Made by a program: the position numbers and the translations under genes. A stretch of DNA of 31,104 bases. Source: Fragilaria radians. Its lineage: Eukaryota > Bacillariophyta > Fragilariophyceae > Fragilariales > Fragilariaceae. Positions 1-10,837 of this stretch are shown in pieces. The notes under the pieces are model-generated. The model made no database searches and was not told where the DNA came from. It saw only the letters and a program-made list of their open reading frames with translations. Every line of letters starts with the position of its first letter. Within the stretch, counting starts at the first letter, position 1. Location of the stretch: contig CAAAJI010000052.1 of assembly GCA_900642245.1 (NCBI GenBank), forward strand, positions 83,406 to 114,509. Direction: 5' to 3'.

Positions 1-289
1 TTGTGGGTGATGGAAAGATATTGGATCACCGTGATTCATGGATATAAAGTACCGTACAGGGGAAAAAAATGATTTTTGATTTCATAAATACCAAGACTAA
101 ATTGACAAAGGCGGGTGTGTGAATCATCAATCATGAATAGCGATGATAAAGGTCATTCTTTTTAAGTTTAGTGATTGATAGTAGTGTGATAATTTGCTTG
201 TCAACTTAGAATCTAATATATAAAATTGTTACTTTAGTGGTACAAGGTTGGATAATCAGTTGTATACTACAACATAACTAAAAATAATA

Positions 290-905
290 TCCTACTCGTC
301 GTTGAGGACACACGTCCTGCCTGTTTCTGATCATATAGATTCTTCAACATCTTAAGAGCATGTGTCTTACCATCTCCATGTTTGGTCTGAATGCCTTTTA
401 GTAGCTCCATGTATAGATCATATTCAATATCTGCCTAAGGATAAGCCTGAATGAAATCAACTTGGTGAATGTGCCATCTGTCTGGAATCAATAATACTAG
501 CATTAACTGAACAGAAACCCAATTTACAGCAGGTGAGTATATGCCAAACTTTTTTTCATCCGTGAGTTGCACCTTCTCCTTGGATGCCTGACAGGTTTTT
601 ATATCTCTTTTGCGTTTAATTGACTATACTGCGGGCAATATGCCATTTCCCTCGGGCTCTTGTAATCATGGAATCATTTCCTAATGGTTGCTCATTTACT
701 TCTTGAACTGATGCTTCAACACTTTTGTGTCAGGTTGATTCATAGCTTGGTCAAAGTATATTGTGTCAACATTAGTCCGGGAAAGGAATGCTATTGGATC
801 ACTCATGTCCTCCTGCATTTGATAATCGTCTTCATGCAACACTTCATGAATATACCACAAGATTGTTGGCTTGTTGCTCTTTACTCTCTTTCATGCGGTT
901 AGTGT
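290..905 (-). mobile_element. Ty1/copia pol relic, RT N-terminal half
   Basis: Reading the minus strand gives the approach to and first half of a Ty1/copia reverse transcriptase. First comes a linker with DPIAFLSRTNVDTIYFDQAM, then an ILPAV-SIKRKRDI segment. After it come SPAVNWVSVQLMLVLLIP, WHIHQVDFIQAYP, a stop, DLYMELLKGI, and LKNLYDQKQAGRV. These match the conserved order of copia RT blocks (the VNW-S-R-L, QVDF-AYPQA and YGL/QAGR motifs). The frame carries stops and frameshifts, and homology breaks off near 290-300 before the YVDD block, so this is a dead 5' RT fragment. The short plus-strand frame at 684-902 is its antisense shadow. Confidence 0.8.
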
Positions 906-1440
906 CACGACGTTGACGTCCATCCTGGCTGATGTTTGGATGGTTTATACTGAGAATCAGAGGGGACTCCTAGCATGGCGGGTTGAAGGGCCGTTGGTTT
1001 GAAGGCAATTTTGGAGTGCATATCCTGGACATCCAATAGTGATCAGACTTGATGCAAGGGCTAACGGTAAAGGGTAGGATCCTTCCTCCAGAACCTTAGC
1101 GTGCAATCACTGATTGCGTGCACTTTTTGTTAATCTCTGATCCTCTTTTCAGCATTGACATTCTGGGAATGGGCATTCACACCTGAAATGCTGATGGTTT
1201 GCTTGGACCGTGTAATGGTTTGAACAAAATCATTGTCTGCACAGCAACCATGATATCTTGGATGTTAGTGCTGAGGAGATAGAATACCAGAAGAAGCTCA
1301 AGTAGTTGAAGGACCATGGAGAATTGACTGGAGAAGAAGTCAACAATCTAGGAGACGAATCCTCTGGCAATGAATCCGCTTGACATACATCCGTGGGATC
1401 ATAACTTAGTAATAGAAACTGCTACAAATACTATAATTCC
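906..1440. other. Unassigned stretch between two retroelement relics
   Basis: No open gene is visible. The left part may be eroded upstream sequence of the minus-strand copia relic. The right part (from about 1250) may be eroded gag/leader sequence of the gypsy element that follows. I could not find a convincing long terminal repeat pair for either element. Confidence 0.4.
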
Positions 1441-1815
1441 ATGGCAACAATACTTAGCCCTAATAAAAAGTCTAAAATACAGCAACTATCATCAATTACA
1501 ATAGGATATATAGCCACCATAAATGGTAGTAAAGACGCAATCCTCTGGAAAAGCATGAGAATCTTGCTTGACTCAGAGTGTACAGCAACCCTGATTAATC
1601 AGAGCTTAGTAAAAACACTAAAACCCATGACAGAAAAGAGAACAAAATGGACTACAAAAGCTGGTAATTTTAGTACTCACAGGAAATGTGATAACCTTTA
1701 CATTACCAGCATTCCACAAGCATAGACAGATTACATGGAACTGCTATGTGGATGAATCCAAAAGAGTCAAATAGTTGTAACTTGATTATTGGCAGAGATT
1801 TAATGCATGAAGATT
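1441..1815 (+). pseudogene. Gypsy aspartic protease relic
   Basis: The frame has a run ending in RILLDSECTATLINQSLVK, the retropepsin active-site region. Active retropepsins have D-S/T-G; here the Gly is Glu (DSE). After a frame change near 1725, the second protease motif LIIGRDLMHED is readable around 1780-1815. The protein would be non-functional as it stands. Confidence 0.7.
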
Positions 1816-2004
1816 GGATAATGCCTCAAATCCAATGCAACCAGTTGACAAATCAACAGAGGAATTTGAACAAGAGTTATCGTTTGCTCAAAATCCTTTA
1901 ACCACAGATGCTGAAAGAATTCAGAATGTAGTGGAAATTAAATACTGTCCTGCAAACTTAAACAAGACTGCAACAGAATGCCAATTGTTAAATGCTGATC
2001 AGGA

Positions 2005-2350
2005 CTGACTCCTTATTCATCTACACTCTTTACTGTGGCATTACCCTGGGGTAAATACAAGTATTTGAGACTTCCCATGGGATTATGTAATAATCCAGAC
2101 ATTTTCCAAGAGAAAATGAGTTAATGTTTGGTCTGGAATTTGCCAGAGCTTACCTCAATGATCTCTTAGTAGTTTCAAAAGACACCTTTGAGAGTCATTT
2201 AAAACACCTGGAAGAAGTCTTCACCAGATTGGCAAGTGCAGGATTGAAAATCAACGCCTCAACAAGTCATTTCTGCTGTGATGAACTTGAATACCTAGGA
2301 TACCTTATTGATAGGAGAGGAGTTAGACCCACAATTAAAAGGTGGAAGCT
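2005..2350 (+). pseudogene. Gypsy reverse transcriptase relic
   Basis: The fingers/palm region reads LPWGKYKYLRLPMGLCNNP followed by DIFQEKM. A frame break follows, and the palm continues as EFARAYLNDLLVVS from about 2130. The polymerase signature Y-L/V-D-D is here YLND, so one of the paired catalytic aspartates is Asn. The thumb continues with GLKINASTSHF and LEYLGYLIDRRGV, standard for Ty3/gypsy. Confidence 0.85.
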
Positions 2351-2935
2351 ATAATGAAAATTAATGCGCCAAAGACTAGAAAGCAGTTAAGAAGCTTCAT
2401 AGGAATGGTTGACTATTATAAGGACATGTGGTCACAAAGGTCACACCTATTTGCACCATTATCTTCCCTCACCTTGTCTATAGCAAATTGGGATTGGGCT
2501 GAGCAATGTCAAAAGGCTTTTGAGGACATGAAAAGGCTAATAGCAAAAGAAACATTACTTACATATCCAAATTTCAATAAAACGTTTGAAATACTCACAG
2601 ATGCAAGCAAAGTCCAGTTAGGAGCTTGTATTTCACAAGAGGGAAGACATGTGTCCTTCTATAGCAGAAAATTAAAGCCGGCACAGACCAGGTATACCTC
2701 CACAGAACGGGAGTTACTATCCATTGTGGAAACACTTAAAGAATTTTGAAACATTCTTCTAGGACAAAACATAATTGTCCACATAGATCATGCAAATCTA
2801 GCCAACAAAAACTTCAACTCGGACAGAGTTATGAGATGGAGACTCTTCATAGAAGAATACTCTCCTGATCTACAATATATAAAAGGGGAAGCAATGTTGT
2901 AGCTGATGCACTTAGTTGTTTACCCCAAACCTCCA
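2342..2935 (+). pseudogene. Gypsy RT connection and RNase H relic
   Basis: The frame starting near 2342 carries KTRKQLRSFIGMVDYYKDMW and then the RNase H segment EILTDASKVQLGACISQ. It continues with FYSRKLKPAQTRYTSTEREL, the usual order in gypsy pol. A stop at about 2747 interrupts it. The rest of RNase H (IIVHIDHANL and SPDLQYIKGEA) is still readable in the same frame to about 2905. Confidence 0.8.
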
Positions 2936-4010
2936 CATCCAAAATCATTCTATGCTCTTGTTGAATGTCATGAATACAAAAACAAGAATGCAGATAAGAC
3001 TTTCATGGGGGAAGAAAAGTAGATCACTTGTGTGCTACAATAATAAAATAGTAGTTTCAAAACATTTACTACAACATGTAATTGATTGGTATCACATTAC
3101 CCTGTGTCACCCAGGAATAAATAGAACAGAAGAACACTTGTGCCAAAATGAGAGACCAGATCACAACCTATGTGCAAACATGCCCAAGTTGCCAAAGAAA
3201 CAAATGAAAAGTAAAAAGATATGGATGGCTACCACCAAAAGACTCAGAAGCTAGTCCTTGGGACAAAATGTGTATTGACTTAATATGACCATACAGAATC
3301 CGGAGAAAAGGAAAAAATGATTTCATATGCAAATGTGTCACAATGATTAACCCAGCAACTGGTTGCTTTGAAATACACCAGTACAATGATAAAAGATCTA
3401 TAACAGTAGCCAACATAGCTGAACAAGAATGGTTCTCAAGATATCCTTGTTCAACTCAGATAACTTATGACAGAGGTAGTGAGTTTATAGGCAAAGACTT
3501 CCAGTCAATGATAAAAAATGATTATGGAATAAAAGGAAAATCAATAACGGTTAGAAACCCAAAAGCAAATGCAATTGTTAAGAGGATTCATCAAGTCATT
3601 GGGAACATGATCCAAACATTTGAGTTAGAAAGTAACTATCTGGATGAAGATGATCCTTGGAAAGGAATCTTAAGTGCCACTGCTTTTGCAGACAGATCCA
3701 ACTTTCTTATGAGTCTTCAGAGTACTCCAGGACAGCTTGTGCTTGGAAGAGATATGATCTTTAACATTCAACACACTGCCAATTGGGTATACATTAAACA
3801 AACATAACAACACATAATAGATCTCAATAATAAAAGAGAGAATTCCAAGTGCCAGCAACATGTCTACTGTGTAGGAGACAAAGTGCTATTAAATAGAGGG
3901 ACAGAGAACAAGTATGAATCTTGTACATAGGTCCATTGGATATCATACAAGTCAATGATAATGGGACAGCACGCCTTAAGTAAATGCTGTGGAAGACACT
4001 TATATCAAAA
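2936..4010 (+). pseudogene. Gypsy integrase and C-terminal tail relic
   Basis: The zinc-binding H2C2 region begins as WYHITLCHPGINRTEEHL near 3090. The catalytic core is in the open frame 3343-3807: MINPATGCFEI, then TYDRGSEFIGKDFQ, then NPKANAIVKRIHQVIGNM. In active gypsy integrases the last motif has Glu (ERxHQ) as the third acidic residue; here it is Lys. The C-terminal part has QLVLGRDMIFNI. Further on, near 3920-3980, GPLDIIQVNDNGTARLK matches the gypsy tail. It is interrupted by stops and shifts and is inactive. Confidence 0.8.
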
Positions 4011-4199
4011 GAAGAAGAATGCCTTACCAAACAGCTCCTGACCCTGATCATGGGGGGGGCTGCAATATGTGGACTGCAAAGAATTAAAGGAAATATGCTA
4101 GTGAGGTTTGAACCCACTAACCTCAGAATCGTGTATCTTAAGAATTACTTAAGGAAAATGAAATATCTTTACTTAAACAGTTGGGTTAGACAATAAGGT

Positions 4200-5182
4200 C
4201 CAACATCAAATACTCAATGCACTAACTAAACCTATAGGTTAGTTAACTAAACTAACAGTGCGGTTAAAACGGTCTGCCAAAAATGTACGTCCCAAAGTGC
4301 ACTCCAAATTCACTGGAAATTTTGGTAATCAAGATTAAATCCTTGGAGCGATTGAATCAGTTTAAGTCTACAACTAAAAAGTACTATAATTAATTGGATT
4401 ACACTTCTATCACCTATACCACATTATGATACTTTTAATTATGCATCACATCACAAAGTAGCCCATAAGTGCACTTGAACTGGATGGATAGTCAAGATTA
4501 GTTTATGAAAATTAAGTAATCCAATTTGTGCTTTACTCACTTGTACTTGATGGCTAGACACATTATTGATATTTACCTCTTATGGTCATTTGTACAGTTG
4601 TTGTATTAAAGACAGTATGGTGATTATTTGACCATTCAATTAGTGCTTCAATCATGGAAATGCAAGAACAGTAAATAGTAGCTTAACTGAGCCTGAAATG
4701 AAAGTTTGGAACAGAAGCAGCAACATTCATTTTGACATGAACATCTGAAAACTTACTAAAGTATAGTGGCAATATAGGCAGATATTCTTTTTTTACCAAA
4801 AATTGTAAATACCGAGTGTGCTTATGAGATAAAAATGAAGAGGATGGTGTGTGCTTTATCTCGCAATTTATTCCGCTGTAACTGATGGGAAGAAATCAGA
4901 AGTATTGATGTAAAGTCAATACTTTTCAAAGATATTACATCTTATCTAAAACAAGTAAGGGATTCTCGATTTTTTCTCAAAGAAGTAGGATGTCACATTT
5001 GAGTGTGCTATATATTATGAATCGATGTGTCACTGAGCAGTGTCGTGAATTTATGTTTCCAATGCAAACATTTCATTTACTAATACTATAAAGCAGACCC
5101 CAAACATAGCATGTTTGAAGTAAAATAAATGTTCCTTGTTCCAATGCTGAATACTGCACCCATTAAGTGTAAAACGCAGGGA
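4200..5182. other. Intergenic, no gene recognised
   Basis: AT-rich sequence after the gypsy tail, running to the 3' end of the LRR gene. It could contain the eroded 3' LTR of the gypsy element, but I found no matching 5' copy. The short frames at 3984-4196 and 5086-5271 show no recognisable motifs. Confidence 0.5.
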
Positions 5183-6843
5183 TTATCTGCATTTACAACA
5201 GTCGCAAGAAATCTTATCACAATCCACATCGATTTGGCCTGGACATTGTAAAATACTCCCTGATAAATCATTGTTTGCTATCAAAAGAATTGTTAGTTGT
5301 GTCATGATACCAATCAGGGAAGACACAGTGCCGGACAGTTGATTATCGATTAGATCTAGAAATTCCAGTTTGGTCAAATTAAAAATAGAAGAAGGAATTG
5401 TTCCTTTTAAATTTGATCTTTGCAAATTCATGCCGGCTAAGTTGCTCAGTGAAAAAAGGAATGAAGGTAATGTTCCTGATAGCCAAGAATTATTGTTTAA
5501 AAACAATATTTCCATATCGGTCAGAGTGGAAATTGATGGGAGAGATCCTTCAAACTGATTTGAGTGTAATGTAAGTGACTTCAATTTAGTTAGGGCAGCA
5601 ATATTAAAAGCAATTGAGCCGCTCAAATGATTTTCCCCTAATGCCAAGGATCTCAAAGAAGCAATCGTCCAAAGTTCCAAAGGAATATGTCCAGTAAACT
5701 TGTTGCCTTCTAAATTTAAAACCTGCAATTTGGTCAAAGCAACGATGAGTAAAGGGATAGGACCCAATAGCTTATTCTCATGGAAATCCAATACTTCTAA
5801 GTTAATCAAGCTCGTCAAGTAAGAAGGAATGGATCCAGTTAAAGAAGCAGCTTGAAGGCTTAAATGTCGCAATTGAGTCATACAAGAGAGTGAATTGGGA
5901 ATTGTTCCTGTCATACCATTGATAAGGTTTAAAGAGATTAAGTTTGTTAGCAGTCCAATTTCCGTAGGAATAGGCCCAACAGGAGGGTTTGCATCTGCAA
6001 ACCAAGCTCTTTGGCAACTATCCACGTCCGATATGGAGACATAATTGCATGCCCGTATCAGCGCATGTTGTGGAGGAGATTCACGAGGACACAAATAAGC
6101 ATGTGGTGAAGGGTCTAAGTGCGGTGCAACCGAAGGTGCAAGCGAAAAATCAATTTGAGATGGTAACTGCAAGGGTTTGGGATCGGCGGGCAATGTGGGG
6201 GGAGTGTTGTTATGGCTGCGGGTGTAGCTGTTATCCCTTCATTGGGTGATTGTGAATTCGGAGAGGCAACCCATGTAGGACTTAAAAGTGGCATTGAAGT
6301 AGGGGAAGGTGTTGGAGGCCTTCCATAAAGAAATGGTCTGGGATCAGGAGTCGATACTTGTGTAGGCTTTGATGTCGGCAGTATTGTAGGTTTTGAAGTT
6401 GGTGGTGTTGTAGGGTTAAGCATTGGCGGTATCAAAGGGCTAGATGTTGTTAGTCTTGTGAGCGAAGGTGCTGTCGTAGGAGCAGACATTATCGTAGGGG
6501 AAATCGTTTCTGTGAGGCTGAGTGTAGGTGTGACGGATAAAAACTTGGGTCCTGGTCCTAATGTGCTAATTTGTAGGGGAAAAGAAGTTGAGATTACAAC
6601 AGGGAAGAGAGTTGTAGTATGGGAAGGGATCAATGTGGGTAGTTTGGTTGTCTTCGAAAGTGGGTGTTTAGATCGAACCTTTTTCGTTGGTTTTCTCGTA
6701 GCGCCTCGGGTTGGCCACTTTGTTGGACGTGCAGTTGGAATTTTTGTTTTATTGATTACCATTGGTAGACCTGTGCTCATTTTCTGAGACCTACACATCA
6801 TAATAAGTCCAAACAGAGTAGTGATACAAATGATGCTGGCCAT
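5183..6843 (-). CDS. Secreted LRR protein with Pro/Thr-rich stalk (frameshifted in this sequence)
   Basis: Starting at the ATG at 6843, the protein opens with a short hydrophobic segment (MASIICITTLFGLIMMC) that looks like a signal peptide. About 220 residues rich in Pro/Thr/Ser follow, with PTSKPT-like repeats, probably an O-glycosylated stalk. The second part has a Cys-containing N-cap (ACNYVSISDVDSCQ). About ten plant-type leucine-rich repeats follow (NLISLNL, GTIPNSL, LQVLNLEGNKFTGHIP). It ends in a Cys-rich cap, DCDKISCDCCKCR, as in diatom LRR proteins. The two parts lie in different frames that overlap around 6115-6193. Adding one C to the run of six at 6196-6201 would join them into about 553 residues. 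Either the assembly lost a base or the gene is newly broken. No kinase or long cytoplasmic part is visible, so extracellular binding or adhesion is inferred. Confidence 0.8.
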
Positions 6844-6858
6844 ATTTCTTGCCTTCAA

Positions 6859-7959
6859 CTTTGAGACCTATGGAAATTTCGGCAGTCACGATATGCGTTC
6901 GCTTTTCCAGTCCTGGATTCGTGACGAGAGGAACAAACGTGTCAAAAATCCACATTACAAGGATTATAGCCACACTTTATTTAGAACGGAATTTGTGCAG
7001 CGTCTATTGGCAAAACTTAGAGTTTTGCAAGTAAACTTCCACCACCGTAGGAATGTTCGATATGTAAGATTGAATAATAGATACGTACGATTTGATGACC
7101 TCTTACAAACGTCTACCACCAGACTCGCTATTTTAACTTGAGTTTATTTTAATAGAATGTGCCAGCATTCCGTACGCTGATTCCTTCACATTAACTAAAT
7201 TTATTATTTTAATCTTACAGGCTTTTAACCTTGGGCCTTTTATGCTGGAGCCTCTTCGTACATTGATCTCTAAATCTCGGTCGTTTACCACTGTACTACT
7301 AGAATCGCAGCCTTTCGTTTGACATTTGCTTTCACTCATGAGCAATGCCTTCTTCAACAATTTAATTCATGTGAAATTCCCAACAACCCTATTTCTTCGT
7401 ATGAACTCCACAACGAGCTTGAAACCATGCTGAATTTACCACTGCTTGTCTTCACATTGATGGATAAAATCAACAGCGCAAATGCTACTTTGTTTAAATC
7501 AAAGAACTTTGTCATTGTTGTTCCATCCATTTCCATGTTGACTTCATTGTTGGTCTTTGGGATTGTGAGTTTACCAGCAGGTTATCCTTGATATCATGCT
7601 TTTTTAATGTTGCTATACTGTCTGTATCTAGAATTGGTATCTTCTTCAAATGTGGACGGGATTACCTTCTCTGGTACATTTGCATGTTTATCCAAACCAG
7701 GTTTTTCTTTAATTAGCGTCTTGAAACACTTTCCCAATCATATAACTTTTTTAAATGGAATCTTGGAAAACAGAATCTCGTAGATCTTGACGTGAAAACA
7801 AATTTCCAAACTCATGTAGGTCCAAACTAGATAACAGGATCATGTTCTTGATACTACAGAGGTTCATAGAGATGATCAATGACTTAGACGTATTGTAGAG
7901 GCCCATTCACTTCAAAAAGACTTTTAATTCTTGACAATATGTATTGGATTGCATTGCCA
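6859..7959. other. Intergenic, no gene recognised
   Basis: Contains the 5' flank of the LRR gene. Short frames occur on both strands (for example 7133-7360 minus and 7319-7591 plus). None has a recognisable domain, and an upstream LRR exon could not be shown: an in-frame stop lies just before the first Met. Confidence 0.5.
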
Positions 7960-8045
7960 AAATTCTTTAATCTTAGGGTTAATATAGTTTATGGGAGAAT
8001 AAGCAAGGTTATGCGTTTTACGTGAGAACAGTGATGAGAATATAA
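7960..8045 (-). repeat. Copia LTR end fragment (U5-like)
   Basis: On the minus strand this block reads CACTGTTCTCAC, a spacer, then AACCCTAAGATTAAAG. The same two motifs at similar spacing occur on the plus strand at 27925-28010. In both places a copia RT relic is adjacent: downstream of RT here, upstream of the copia fragment there. This fits the 3' part of one LTR family. Confidence 0.55.
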
Positions 8046-8249
8046 GAAGTAGATAAAGTTGACCTATCACCAAAAATCATCAGTCATCGTACAGCTGTAC
8101 AACTACTAGAAATGGGCAATGGCATATAACTGTTAGTATGGCAGGAGTCAGCAGTAATTGTAGTGGTTACAGAAAATCATCTTTTCTGTGACTTTTGGGT
8201 TCGAAATCTCACTGCTACCGCTTGTTATTTACCATTAGTAGTAATTAGA

Positions 8250-8790
8250 CTGAATAAACATTCTTCAATATCATACATTGTTAAATAGAGAAGCTTACCA
8301 ACACCATAAAAATAACGGCTTTGTCATTCTTCATCAATAAGCTCCAAATCCGTTTCTGGTCAGACCACTATAGACCTTGGCGTCCTACCGACTGACTTTC
8401 CGAATCCTTCATCCCTGAATTCTTGAAGCAAGTTATGGATCTCGTGACGTGGCAAAATCATGATCTGATTCAAAACCTGGTTTTTGACGACATGACAACT
8501 CAAATAGTCCAAGATACTACTTTCAATCTTTAAATTGAATCCACTTTTACTTCAATCAACAATTAGCTTGACAAGTTGCTCCTCTCTACCAACAACAAGG
8601 CAATCATGAACATCAATTCTGAGGCACACAACTCTATCTTCATGCCATTTAGATAACAAGCACGGATCTGACTTATTCTTCTTGCACCCAATAGACTGTA
8701 TGACCGAAATAATATATTTTACAACACTCTCTTACTCTTTGAACTAGACCGTCGATTGTTTTCTTTTGTATTTGAAACAACTACAAAGTA
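8250..8790 (-). mobile_element. Ty1/copia RT relic, palm to connection
   Basis: On the minus strand the sequence reads, in order: DGLVQRVRE (cf. YGLVQ), SDPCLL, RIDVHDCLVVG (the YVDDCLVVG catalytic block with changes), FNLKIESSILDYLSCHVV, and SRYFYGVGKLLYL. These are consecutive landmarks of copia RT from the palm through the connection to RNase H. At least one frame change and several stops are present, and the catalytic Y-V-D-D is D-V-H-D, so it is inactive. An LTR-end-like block lies just beyond its 3' side. Confidence 0.75.
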
Positions 8791-9097
8791 GCTTCAATCC
8801 CATTGCGACCAAGATTGTTTCCCTTGGATGTCATTGCTCTAAGCCGCTCTAAGAGCTTATACAAATTGTAAATTATGATCTAAAAAGTTACTTGTATCTT
8901 TGATCTCATGTGAATCAATTGCAACGTGTTTCCTTGACCACGTATTCTCTTTAGCGTAAGTTTTAGATTCAATACTTAACATTTAGACTTTGTGATCTCA
9001 GATTTATGACTTAGATTCATCAATCGTGAATCTTGATAGATTCCTGTTTGTTACTTAGGAATCTGTAATAGTTATTTCTACCGCATAAATATATATA

Positions 9098-9595
9098 TTT
9101 TTTTTAATTTATGAACCTTGGCGGTCTCCTCCAATCTATCGGAGCCACAATGCTCCAATATCTTTGAAAAATCGAGCATGATGATGCTCTTTCCAGGAAT
9201 TAAACCTCTTTTTTGTAAATGTATGCAACAGAGGACTCATCAATAGACGGTTTGAACCCTGAACTGGAGCCATTTATAGTTCTTATCACTCTGTCAACAA
9301 TAACAGAAGCAGCTCTCTTTGACAAGTAAATAGATATTACTTTTTGCTGAACGTTTCGCCAAACATTTCAGATTTCCAACCTTAGTTGTCATCATACTTT
9401 TGCAGTTATCCACAGCAATGTTTTCGTTAATTTCTTCAATATTGAAACAATCCTATTGTAGAATTGCACGAATGCCCTCATTCTCCAAAATCATTTTAGA
9501 TACCCTCCCCTCCGTTAACTTCTCATTCTTGACCGTAGCTGGAAATACCACATCTCGTAAGACAGCTTTGTTTAATATGAAGAAAGTGTGATGCA
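9098..9595 (-). pseudogene. Possible unidentified coding relic
   Basis: The minus strand has two stretches that look protein-like: about 9400-9590 (with KNEKLTEGRVSKMILENEGI, one internal stop) and about 9100-9212 (with GLIPGKSIIMLDFSKILEHC). They lie upstream of the copia RT relic on the same strand and could be another retroelement part. I do not recognise the family, and no intact frame links them. Confidence 0.25.
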
Positions 9596-9599
9596 TAGT

Positions 9600-10056
9600 G
9601 TCATCAAGAAGAATTAATTCAATAGAGACAACTATAAAAATGGCAAGCTCTATAACAATTCCAAAAGAATGTTATTTAAATACATTTAGAGTGAACTATT
9701 CTTATCAAAGGAATTATAAGAAAATTACTATCAATATCAATATTGAGATACTGTGCTTATATAGTAGAGTATCATCCACGGTGGTTGAAACAGGCTTTCG
9801 TTAAATCGTCTATCCTTAACTATATTGAGGAACAGCTCTCACGAATCATAGTTTCTCAATCTGTACGATAAATTGTACCCTCGAGTTTCTACTCATGTTG
9901 AAACATGCAATCAAAATGCCTACTTCGCTAATCTTATAGTTTCTAAAATTCTGTTTACCGTTTGTGTATTTAATATTATAATTTACAAGAATTTCACCAG
10001 CAGCGTTTGCCCAGTGTGTTCGAAGGTAAAAAGACAACAACAACAACAACACGAAA
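9600..10056. other. 5' flank of the Snf7 gene
   Basis: No gene is seen. The last 25 bases before the start codon contain a CAA trinucleotide run (about 10034-10050), probably in the 5' UTR. No firm TATA box or initiator could be assigned. Confidence 0.4.
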
Positions 10057-10837
10057 ATGAATTGGTTTGGTAAGAAGAAGGCATCAACGACAGCACCAGC
10101 TTCGACTGTATCAGCATCAACATCACGTGCTGCCACTGATCCTCAAACAACAATGGTAAAACTGCGAGAAAACATTCAAATGCAAGAGAAGCGGTAAGTT
10201 TAGTCGTACTACAGTAACATGGCACACACATTTCTTCAATGGTTTTTTTATTCTAACTCTTTTTTCGGTTCTTCACTACAGACAAGAGCATATCTTGAAA
10301 AAGATTGATACATGCCTCGAAGAAGCAAAGGCAAAAATGGCGAAAGGTGATAAGAAAGGTGCCTTGTTCTCCATGAAACGAAAGAAACTTTACGAGGCAG
10401 AAGTAGACAAGATTGAGAATGTCAAAATGACACTCGAAACACAAGTTATCAATTTAGAATCTGCTGCTCAAAACGCTGAAACATACAAGGCAATGCAAGC
10501 CGGTACTAACACCATGAAGAGAATTCGTAATGAAGTCGGCATTGAAAACGTGGACAACATTATGGATGAAATCAAGGAAGAGATGGATTTGGCACAAGAA
10601 ATCAATTCAGCCATCGCGCAACCCATTGATCCACTCATGTGTGACGAGGATGACTTGCTGGCAGAACTTAATGAATTGGAGACTGCCGATTTGGAGGCTG
10701 AGTTGCTACGGCCGGCACATACTCCTGGTGCTCTCTCTGCCTTGCCACAAGTTCCAGCCTCCAAGTTACCTGCTTTGAAGAAAAAGTCGGAAGAGGACGA
10801 ATTGCGACAATTGGAAGCGGAATTGGCGGGATTGTAG
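10057..10837 (+). CDS. Snf7/CHMP4-family ESCRT-III subunit
   Basis: Two exons, 10057-10193 and 10282-10837, flank an 88-bp intron (GTAAGT donor, CTACAG acceptor, phase 2). They give a 230-residue protein, the normal size for the family. The N-terminus MNWFGKKK matches Snf7/CHMP4 (M-x-x-F-G-x). A basic helical hairpin follows (QEKR-QEHILKKIDTCLEEAK, then GDKKGALFSMKRKKLYEAEV). The C-terminus is acidic, with DDLLAELNELE, and ends in EDELRQLEAELAGL, compatible with MIM-type Vps4 binding. The known family role is polymerising on endosomal and other membranes to cut membrane necks in multivesicular-body sorting and abscission. The start is chosen because exon 1 supplies the conserved N-terminus and splices in frame. 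An AATAAA at 10848 lies very close to the stop. Confidence 0.93.

Larger units (their letters stand above)
1441..4170 (+). mobile_element. Degenerate Ty3/gypsy retrotransposon pol
   Basis: Protease, RT, RNase H, integrase and a C-terminal tail occur in the gypsy order on the plus strand, spread over several frames by stops and shifts. The order protease-RT-RNase H-integrase separates it from copia, where integrase precedes RT. No gag zinc knuckle and no flanking LTR pair were recognised, so the ends are approximate. Its integrase resembles the second gypsy fragment at 29050-30150 (shared HPGINR, PATG-FE and GRDM motifs), so both probably come from related families. It is inactive: every domain is interrupted and key catalytic residues are changed. 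Confidence 0.85.

Noticed and set aside
772..785. ACATTAGTCCGGGA shared by positions 772 and 12858
   Set aside because: A 14-base match is expected by chance a few times in a window this long, and the surrounding sequence does not align.
990..1022. TGCACTCCAAA match (inverted) to about 4299-4310, considered as a possible LTR pair for the gypsy element
   Set aside because: Too short, in the wrong orientation for LTRs, and not extended by flanking similarity.
6458..6787. Plus-strand ORF opposite the Pro/Thr stalk of the LRR gene
   Set aside because: Its Gly/Val-rich composition is the expected antisense reading of Pro/Thr codons.
7964..7985. TTAGGGTTA-like sequence (also as TAACCCTAAG on the minus strand, and AACCCTAAG near 27988), near telomere-binding genes
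   Set aside because: Only one telomere-like unit at each site, and both lie within a shared LTR-end-like block. No tandem telomeric array is present.
10468..10764. Antisense and alternate-frame ORFs over the Snf7 gene
   Set aside because: The plus-strand frame encodes a clear Snf7 family protein; the others are shadows.
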